From: Ga0077527 sp050250695
Lineage (GTDB): Bacteria; Pseudomonadota; Gammaproteobacteria; Burkholderiales; SG8-41
DNA length: 18,860 bases
NCBI GenBank assembly: GCA_050250695.1
Contig: JBFWOE010000049.1
Coordinates: 1 to 18,860 of the forward strand
Direction: 5' to 3'
Part shown: one piece after another, positions 10,021 to 15,883 of the stretch
Layout: each line of letters opens with the position of its first letter
Numbering within the stretch: the stretch's first letter is position 1
Notes under the pieces: generated by a model
Databases searched by the model: none
What the model was told of the DNA's origin: nothing
Seen by the model: the letters and a program-made list of their open reading frames with translations, nothing else
Position numbers and translations under genes: made by a program

Positions 10021-10833
10021 TCAATTGCCGGTGCCGGCGGCTTCGGTAATGAATCTCAATGTCGCCTGCGCGCAGGCTTCGGCGTCGCTGGCGGCGACAT
10101 GGTACGACTTGCCCGGCAGCACCAGCAGCCTCGAATTGCGGATCTGCTCCTGCCATTCGCGGGTGCGGTCCACCGTGCCCAGCCCGCTTTCCTCGGTGGT
10201 GATCACCAGTGTCGGGCAGCGGATTTTCGGCAGCTCGGCGCGGATGTCGGCGTAATTGATGCCGCGGTTGAATCCGATCAGCGAGGACACCGGCGCGCGG
10301 CCCATGAAGCGCGTCCACCACTCGACGCCCTCTTCCGGGAAATGTTCGCCTAGCCGGCCGGCCATGGTGCGTCGCGCCCAGTGTTCCGCGCCCTTGGTCT
10401 CGTATTCCTCGATCAGCGCGGGGATCTGCTCGGCGCCGGGGCGCAGCGCCTGCGGCGTGCCGATGACCGTCAGCGATTTGATGCGGTCCGGACGGCGCGC
10501 GGCAAACACTCGCGCGATGGTGCCGCCGATCTTGGCAGCGACGAGGTGGAAGCGTTCGATGCCCAGGCAGTCCATCAGCGCGCAATAGTCGTCGATCAGC
10601 GCATCAAAGGTCCACACGTACTCGCGAGGCATCGGTGTCGACTGGCCGTAGCCACGCATGTCGGGCCGCACCACGCGCAGCTGCCGCGCCAGCAGCGGCA
10701 CCCAGGCATACCAGGCGAGGCTGCTCTCGGCGTTGCCGTGAAGCATCAGCACCGCATCGTGCGGCCGCCACGGATCGGCAAAGTCGTCGACCTGGTAAAA
10801 AAGCTCGCAGTCCGGCCTTTTCAGGATCGGCAT
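10021..10833 (-). CDS. Alpha/beta hydrolase fold protein with Lys at the nucleophile site
   Basis: A 270-residue alpha/beta hydrolase-fold protein. The oxyanion-side motif is MLHGNAESS (30-38), followed by RPDMRGYGQS (56-65), as in haloperoxidase and enol-lactonase relatives. The nucleophile elbow, normally GxSxG, reads AAKIG at 99-103, so lysine (K101) replaces the serine. H245 (KSYHV) keeps the catalytic histidine position, and E214/E215 follow strand six. Loss of the nucleophile suggests non-hydrolytic chemistry, a cofactor-free lyase or dioxygenase role, or a binding function. The ATG at 10833 is preferred because the family-like sequence (LKRPDCELFYQVDDF) begins there; the frame extends to 10923 but that would overlap the upstream gene. 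It lies 26 bases after the MmgE/PrpD stop, probably co-transcribed. No clear ribosome site is seen. Confidence 0.85.
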   Translation of the reverse strand: MPILKRPDCELFYQVDDFADPWRPHDAVLMLHGNAESSLAWYAWVPLLARQLRVVRPDMRGYGQSTPMPREYVWTFDALIDDYCALMDCLGIERFHLVAAKIGGTIARVFAARRPDRIKSLTVIGTPQALRPGAEQIPALIEEYETKGAEHWARRTMAGRLGEHFPEEGVEWWTRFMGRAPVSSLIGFNRGINYADIRAELPKIRCPTLVITTEESGLGTVDRTREWQEQIRNSRLLVLPGKSYHVAASDAEACAQATLRFITEAAGTGN

Positions 10834-10859
10834 GTTGTAAACGGGGTTGCCAGCGGTGA

Positions 10860-12251
10860 TTATGTGCGCGCGGCGAGCAGCTGCATCAGCCGGTCGGGAT
10901 TGGCGGCCTTGGCGAAGTTGCACACTTCGTCGAGCAGCACATCAACCTGGGCCGGAGTAAAACGCCGGGCCATTTCGGCGCGGAAACGCGCGACGTGGTC
11001 ATCCATGGTGAACGGCCGCGATGCGCTGCCCTTGGGCGCCTCGATGAATTTTTCCACGTTCTTGCCCGACTTCAGGGTCAGCGTGACTTTCGCGCCCACC
11101 GATTGTTCGGTGCTGACGCGTTCGGCGTCGGGATCAAGTTCGCAGGCAATGGACTTCGAGATCGCCATCACCGAGGGATCGGCCAGCGCGCCGTCGAAAT
11201 CGTCGATGTTGATGGTGAAACCGGCGGGCACGGCCTTGCCCTGCTTCACCACCATCGCCATGCAGTAGGGCAGGCTCATCTGCCCGGCCTGCACGTCTTT
11301 CGGTTCAGCCACGGTGAGCCGGCCCTGGATGATTTTGGGGATGCCGACGCGGATCGCCTTGATGTCTCCGGCATCGAGCTGGTGTTCGCGCAGCAGATCG
11401 GCAGTGGCTTCGATCGCGGAGAGCACGCGCGCGCTGGTGGCGTGCGGCTTGATCGCGGTTTCGAGCAGGCGCCAGGTCCGGCCGATGTCTGCCAGCCCCT
11501 TGTCGAAGTCGTGGCCGTCGGCATAGGCACGCGCAAAACCGTCCTTGCCCTCGAGGATATCGGCGGGTCCGGAGAAACCGGCTTCGGCCAGCAGCGCGGC
11601 ATGCACACCCTCGCCCGCGGCGTGTGCAGCGTGGATGCGTTTGACCGTGGAGCCCGAGTGGTAGAACTGTGTCAGCCCGCCGCTGAACGACGCCACCAGG
11701 CCTATGGTCTCGGCAATGCGCCGCGTGCGTTCGCCGCCGCTGAACATCAGGCTCGCCGCGGCGGTCGCCGCTCCGAAACCGCCGCAGGTCGCGGTGCTCT
11801 GGAAACCACGGCGGAAATGCGAAGGCTGGATCGCCAGCCCGATGCGGATCATGTTTTCATAACCGGCGGCGATCGCGGCGAGGATCTGCGCGCCGCTGCG
11901 ATGGCGCGCTTCGCCGATCGCCAGCGCCGCCGAAATCACGATGCAACCCGGATGCAGCATCGAACCCACGTGCACGTCGTCGGCATCGATGCTGCCCGCA
12001 TAAGTGGTGTTGACGAAGGTTGCGCGTTCGGGATCGCTGCGGTCGTGCGAAAACAGCACCGTCGAATGTTCGCGTCCGCCCAGTTCGCGCGCGAGGTTGG
12101 TGGCCCAGGCACTCCAGCTCATGCGCTGGCCGAGAGAGGCCACGCGCAGGTAATCGAGCAGGAATACGGTCAGCGCATCGCGCACCGGCGCTGGCAGCGC
12201 CGCGTAATCCAGATCGGCGGCGAATTCGGCAAAACGTACGGTTTCTTTCAT
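10860..12251 (-). CDS. MmgE/PrpD-family protein
   Basis: A 463-residue MmgE/PrpD protein, the family of 2-methylcitrate dehydratase, cis-aconitate decarboxylase and iminodisuccinate epimerase. The helical domain holds SIDADDVHVGSMLHP (87-101), matching the usual D-DD-H-G--LHP block, then RGFQSTATCGGFGAA (148-162), K204 (VKRIHAAHAAGEG) and DILEGKDGF (231-239), and the lid domain follows. In enzymes I remember, the second block reads HPTA or HP; here Q151 takes the histidine place. The later histidine after KPY also appears missing: KPHATSARVLSAI from 268. Activity may therefore differ from both named enzymes. It is the first gene of a minus-strand group with the hydrolase-like gene. Its start region carries TATAAT at 12271-12276 and the shared AT-rich element, but no good -35, which suggests an activator. 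The ribosome site is weak. Confidence 0.9.
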   Translation of the reverse strand: MKETVRFAEFAADLDYAALPAPVRDALTVFLLDYLRVASLGQRMSWSAWATNLARELGGREHSTVLFSHDRSDPERATFVNTTYAGSIDADDVHVGSMLHPGCIVISAALAIGEARHRSGAQILAAIAAGYENMIRIGLAIQPSHFRRGFQSTATCGGFGAATAAASLMFSGGERTRRIAETIGLVASFSGGLTQFYHSGSTVKRIHAAHAAGEGVHAALLAEAGFSGPADILEGKDGFARAYADGHDFDKGLADIGRTWRLLETAIKPHATSARVLSAIEATADLLREHQLDAGDIKAIRVGIPKIIQGRLTVAEPKDVQAGQMSLPYCMAMVVKQGKAVPAGFTINIDDFDGALADPSVMAISKSIACELDPDAERVSTEQSVGAKVTLTLKSGKNVEKFIEAPKGSASRPFTMDDHVARFRAEMARRFTPAQVDVLLDEVCNFAKAANPDRLMQLLAART

Positions 12252-12272
12252 GGATGCCGGCCTTGAATATAT

Positions 12273-12290
12273 TATAAGTATTTGATTATA
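12273..12290 (-). promoter_or_regulatory. AT-rich element, copy B, over the MmgE/PrpD promoter
   Basis: The plus strand reads TATAAGTATTTGATTATA. On the minus strand TTATAA ends flank the core, and the TATAAT at 12271-12276 overlaps it, ending about 20 bases before the ATG at 12251. The 16-of-18 match to 1328-1345 and the symmetrical ends suggest a regulator-binding site or an unusual promoter. Confidence 0.45.
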
Positions 12291-12632
12291 AATGGTTTTG
12301 TTGCTTCACGGGGGCTGTGCCTTGCCCCGCCGGCCGGAATCGACGCAACCCGCCACGCAAAAACGGTGTTGCACGCAACCGGCCAAGACTGCTGCAGGCG
12401 ACGACCCGCCTGCGCGCGTGCACTGTCATTGTAAGCGCGGGGCCGCGGTCCCCGGCATGCACGACCACATGCTGAAGACTTCCGCGCGGAACGGCAGCAT
12501 GCCTGTCACCGACACGGAATTCATGCCACAGGTAGGCGAACCCGCCCGCTTGCGCGTTAAACCCCGGAGCCTGACCCGGGGCCAAGGCCGTCTTCCACCT
12601 GCGGATACGGGGTCCGCATCCGAACATACTGT

Positions 12633-12638
12633 TAAAAT
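12633..12638 (+). promoter_or_regulatory. -10 element placed for a leaderless transcript
   Basis: TAAAAT lies at -12 to -7 relative to the A of ATG 12645, the place a -10 hexamer takes when transcription starts on the first codon. No Shine-Dalgarno sequence precedes that ATG, only TTAA-rich DNA. No good -35 is seen. Confidence 0.4.
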
Positions 12639-12644
12639 ATTTAA

Positions 12645-13826
12645 ATGAAAATAATCAACCTGATACCGCAAGCTGCGCGCGGCCGGCTGTGCGTCGCGGC
12701 AAGCGCTTTTCTGCTCTGTTTTGCGAGCGCCGCCTTTGCCTCGGAACAGGCAGCTGCTCCGGCGCAACCGTCGAACCTCGATTCCGTCGCCCGCCTGATT
12801 GCCGGCCTGGTGCCGTCGAACAACAGTCATGCCGAACTCGCCGAGAGCAAGGCCTGGCAAAACCACAGCGCCGCAATGCTGAAATCCTGGTCGGGCGTAC
12901 GCGACGGCCAGCTCGCCGCGATGAAAACCTGGCGCGCGACCCAACTGCCGCCACAGTGCCCGGTGGGACGCACGCTGTTCTACCCGTTCAGTGGCCCGGA
13001 CTTCCTCAATGCCTGGACGCTGTTCCCCGACTGCGAAACCTACGTGATGTTCGGTCTCGAGCCGATCGGCAGGATGCCCGATCCGGCGGCGATGGGACCC
13101 AAGGAGTTCGCGAAAATGCTCGCCACGGTGCGCGACGCGATGGCCAACCTGTTCGAGCGCAATTATTTTGTCACCAACACCATGCGCCGCAACCTGCGCA
13201 CCGAGCAGTTGCAGGGCGTGGTGCCGATCTTCGCGATGTCCATGGTGCTGTCAGGCGCCGAAATGGTCAGCGTCGGCCCGGCGCCGTTCCCCAAGGTGAC
13301 CGGCAAGCAGGCACGGCTCGATGGCGTCACCATCGAATACCGCACGCCCGGCGCCAGGCGCCTGCAGCGGGTGATCTATTATTCGGTGGACATTTCCGAC
13401 AAGGGCCTCGAGTCCTATCCCGAATTCCTCTCCTACCTGCGCGAACTGGCGCCGACGACGACGCTGATCAAGGCGGCTTCGTACCTGATGCACATCAGGG
13501 AGTTCAGCAAGATCCGCGGCGTGCTGCTCGACACCAGCGAATTCCTGGTGCAGGACGATACCGGCATCCCCTACAACTTCCTGGTCAAGCGCGGCTTCGA
13601 GATCAAACCCTACGGCACCTACCAGAAGCCGATACCGCCGTTCGAACCGCAGTACCAGCCGTCGCTGATGTCCCTCTACCAGGCGTCCAAACCGCCGGCG
13701 CTGCCGTTCCGCTTTGGTTATCACACCACGCTGGCGCAGAACCGCTCCACACTGCTGGTCGGCCGTCGTGCGCCCGCCCCCGCTGCGGCAGCAGCCCCGG
13801 CTCCGCAGCGACCGGATGCCCGTTAG
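12645..13826 (+). CDS. Exported protein of unknown function
   Basis: A 393-residue protein with a Sec-type N-terminus (basic start, hydrophobic 16-30, probable cleavage near AFA at 30-32), so it should be periplasmic or secreted. YPFSGPDFLNA (113-123) and FPDCETYVMFGLEPIG (127-142) form a distinctive conserved-looking block. C105 and C130 could form a disulfide. A mixed alpha/beta body follows, with an Ala/Pro low-complexity tail from about 375. I do not recognise a named family and see no catalytic motif I trust, though the PFSGPDF block resembles uncharacterised proteins I recall from other bacteria. Its stop overlaps the start of the secreted hydrolase gene by 11 bases, so the two are probably translated together and may act on the same material. 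The start is set by the signal peptide; the gene looks leaderless. Confidence 0.75.
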   Translation: MKIINLIPQAARGRLCVAASAFLLCFASAAFASEQAAAPAQPSNLDSVARLIAGLVPSNNSHAELAESKAWQNHSAAMLKSWSGVRDGQLAAMKTWRATQLPPQCPVGRTLFYPFSGPDFLNAWTLFPDCETYVMFGLEPIGRMPDPAAMGPKEFAKMLATVRDAMANLFERNYFVTNTMRRNLRTEQLQGVVPIFAMSMVLSGAEMVSVGPAPFPKVTGKQARLDGVTIEYRTPGARRLQRVIYYSVDISDKGLESYPEFLSYLRELAPTTTLIKAASYLMHIREFSKIRGVLLDTSEFLVQDDTGIPYNFLVKRGFEIKPYGTYQKPIPPFEPQYQPSLMSLYQASKPPALPFRFGYHTTLAQNRSTLLVGRRAPAPAAAAAPAPQRPDAR

Positions 13827-14724
13827 CGATGGGCGGGTAATACTCTCCGGACTGCTCGCTTGCGCGTGGCTGCTGGCCGCAACACACGCGGGCACCGCCG
13901 CCGCCATGGACCCCCGGCTCCACAGCACCAGTTTCCAGACCAGTGACGGCGTGCGGCTGCGGGTGCTGGAATCCTGCCCCGGCGGCGCCGACGCGCGGCA
14001 GGCGCGTTCACCGGTAATCGCATTCGTGCCCGGCTGGTCGATGCCGGCATCAAGCTGGCGCGAACAATTGCTGGCGCTGGGCGCCACGCATTGCGTGGCC
14101 GCGCTCGACCCGCGCGGCCAGGGCGAATCCGAACTGCCCGATACGGGCTACCACATCGAACGCCGCGCGGCGGACATCGCCGAATTCGTCGCACGTTATC
14201 CGCGCGTGGTGCTGGTCGGCTGGTCGCTGGGCGCGCTGGAGGCGCTGGAATACCTGCACCTGTTCGGCCATGACCGCGTGGACGCGCTGGTGCTGGTCGA
14301 CAGCTCGGTCGGCGAGGAACCCGCGCCGGTGACGGGCCCCGGGCCCACCTTCCGTGAAAAACTGCAGGCGGACCGCAACACCGTTGTTGATGAGTTCGTA
14401 CGCGCCATTTTCGGCGCGACACGTGAAGAAGCTGAAATCGAAGAACTGGTCAAAGGTGCGCTGCGGCTGCCGCTGGCAGCCAGCCTGTCGCTGTTTCCGT
14501 CGGCGGTGCCGCGCACGCACTGGCGCGACATCGCCTGGGCCTACCCCAAGCCGCTGCTCTACGCGGTCAGCACCCAGTTTGCGGAGCAGGCAAAGTCGCT
14601 GCAGAAAAACCGCCCTGACACGCAAATCGAGATCTTCGGGGAAGCAGGCCACGCCCTGTTCGCCGACGAACCGGAACGCTTCAACATGCTGCTCGCGGAT
14701 TTTGTCGCAACGGCAAAGCTTTGA
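13816..14724 (+). CDS. Exported alpha/beta hydrolase
   Basis: A 302-residue alpha/beta hydrolase with an N-terminal signal peptide (hydrophobic 9-22, probable cleavage near TAAA at 27-30). The motifs are FVPGWSMPASSW (60-71) for the oxyanion side, DPRGQGES (98-105), the intact nucleophile elbow GWSLG with S137, and H279 (EAGHALF). The usual acid after strand six is not evident (YAVSTQF); D162 (LVDSS) after strand five may serve. It should hydrolyse an ester or similar bond in the periplasm. The ATG at 13816 is chosen because the signal peptide begins there and it overlaps the upstream stop by 11 bases, a coupling arrangement; an in-frame ATG at 13714 would give an Arg/Pro-rich non-signal leader. 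It converges with the alcohol dehydrogenase gene, with only four bases between the stops. Confidence 0.88.
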   Translation: MPVSDGRVILSGLLACAWLLAATHAGTAAAMDPRLHSTSFQTSDGVRLRVLESCPGGADARQARSPVIAFVPGWSMPASSWREQLLALGATHCVAALDPRGQGESELPDTGYHIERRAADIAEFVARYPRVVLVGWSLGALEALEYLHLFGHDRVDALVLVDSSVGEEPAPVTGPGPTFREKLQADRNTVVDEFVRAIFGATREEAEIEELVKGALRLPLAASLSLFPSAVPRTHWRDIAWAYPKPLLYAVSTQFAEQAKSLQKNRPDTQIEIFGEAGHALFADEPERFNMLLADFVATAKL

Positions 14725-14728
14725 AACC

Positions 14729-15766
14729 CTACTGGGCCATCAGCAGCGCTGCTCGCCCGGTGACGGCTGCGGTTTCCAGCCGCTGGTGTACGGCCTCGGC
14801 TTCGGTGAACGGCAGTTTTTCGGTGACCATCGGCCACAGGTCACCGCGCGCCACCAGTTCCAGTGATTCGATCACTTCCTGCTTGGTTGCATAACGGCTA
14901 CCCATCACTTCGATTTCCCTGCGCATGATCGCCGGGCCGTCGGCGTCGAAGCGCTGGCCGTTGCCGGCGAGCAGCACCAGCCGCCCGCCCTTGTTGAGGC
15001 CGCCGACGGCATCCTCGATGCTCTGTTTGCTGCAAACGAAGTCAAACACCACGTCCGCGCCCCGGCCATCGCTGGCCTCGCGCAGCTGCTCGGCAACCCT
15101 GCCGTCGGACGCATCGATGGTCGCGTCCGCGCCAGCCTTCAGGCAGGTTTCGAATTTGGCGGCCCTGGTGTCGACGGCGATCACCTTGCGCGCATGCGCC
15201 CAGCGCGACACCATCAGCATGTGCACGCCCAGTCCGCCGCCGGCACCGATCACTGCCACGGTGTCGGTCGGCGCCACCCGCGCCCGGCGCGTGACCTTCA
15301 GCGGCGTGGCGATTGCGTCGCAGATCACGCCGCATTCCGCAGGGTATTTTTTCCAGTCCATGGCCTCCGGCAGCGGAATGAAGTTCTCCGCCGGCAGCTT
15401 GATGTATTCGGCATAACCGCCGTCGCATTCGCGGCCGACATAACCCCTGAAGTTGTCGCACAGGGTTTCACGGTTGATGCGGCACCAGTAGCAATGGCCG
15501 CAATTGAGGTAGAAATACGCGGTGACCGCAGCGCCTGTTTTCAGCCGCGTCACGCCGGCGCCGGTGGCGACGATTTCACCGGTGATCTCGTGGCCGACGA
15601 TGCGCGGGTACTGCAGGTTGACCCGGCCGGCGCGGGCATGGTGCACGGTCAGGCCGGCGCCGCAGGCCAGCACTTTCGCCACAGCCTCCCCCGGGCCGGG
15701 CACCGGATCGGAAACATTGTCCAGAACGAACGGTTGATTTTTCCCCTTCAGCAGCATGGCTTTCAT
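14729..15766 (-). CDS. Zinc-dependent alcohol dehydrogenase (MDR family)
   Basis: A 345-residue medium-chain dehydrogenase. Catalytic zinc ligands are probably C35 (LACGAG), H59 with E60 (VGHE) and C145 or C149 (ECGVICD). The structural zinc site is intact: C89, C92, C95 and C103, in the C-x2-C-x2-C-x7-C spacing. The Rossmann fold shows GAGGGLG (174-180), and D199 at the end of strand two favours NAD. It should interconvert an alcohol and an aldehyde or ketone; the substrate is not evident. GGGGGAG at 15774-15780 sits seven bases before the ATG at 15766. It is divergent from the UvrA-like gene across 117 bases and convergent with the secreted hydrolase, so it looks like a single-gene unit. 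Confidence 0.92.
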   Translation of the reverse strand: MKAMLLKGKNQPFVLDNVSDPVPGPGEAVAKVLACGAGLTVHHARAGRVNLQYPRIVGHEITGEIVATGAGVTRLKTGAAVTAYFYLNCGHCYWCRINRETLCDNFRGYVGRECDGGYAEYIKLPAENFIPLPEAMDWKKYPAECGVICDAIATPLKVTRRARVAPTDTVAVIGAGGGLGVHMLMVSRWAHARKVIAVDTRAAKFETCLKAGADATIDASDGRVAEQLREASDGRGADVVFDFVCSKQSIEDAVGGLNKGGRLVLLAGNGQRFDADGPAIMRREIEVMGSRYATKQEVIESLELVARGDLWPMVTEKLPFTEAEAVHQRLETAAVTGRAALLMAQ

Positions 15767-15809
15767 GTGCGCACTCCCCCTTGCACAAATGTTACACCGG
15801 CGACGCGTG

Positions 15810-15835
15810 TTGCGACGTGCGGGCGCCGGTAGAAT
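15810..15835 (+). promoter_or_regulatory. Possible promoter of the UvrA-like gene
   Basis: TAGAAT at 15830-15835 (five of six to TATAAT) precedes the gene by about 50 bases. TTGCGA at 15810-15815 could be a -35, but the spacing is only 14 bases, shorter than sigma-70 normally accepts. No SOS-box-like palindrome (CTG-N10-CAG) was seen by eye. Confidence 0.3.
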
Positions 15836-15883
15836 CGCGCTTTTGCATCGCCACCCGGCGGTGCAACCACCTTCCGGAATTCC

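Larger units (their letters stand above)
12252..12644. other. Divergent intergenic region with hairpins and AT-rich promoters
   Basis: This gap separates the minus-strand MmgE/PrpD gene from the plus-strand exported-protein gene. AT-rich promoter-like DNA lies at each end and GC-rich DNA between. Hairpins are seen at 12562-12581 (CCCCGG/CCGGGG, loop of eight) and 12601-12617 (GCGGA/TCCGC, loop of seven). No open frame here looks like a protein. Confidence 0.5.

Noticed and set aside
10995..12266. 423-codon frame antisense to the MmgE/PrpD gene
   Set aside because: The minus-strand frame has family motifs across its whole length; the plus-strand product is compositionally biased and motif-free.
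12689..13840. 383-codon frame overlapping the exported-protein gene in another frame
   Set aside because: It is Arg-rich shadow sequence; the 12645-13826 frame has a signal peptide and normal composition.
15767..15883. SOS (LexA) box ahead of the UvrA-like gene
   Set aside because: No CTG-N10-CAG palindrome was found by eye in the divergent spacer.
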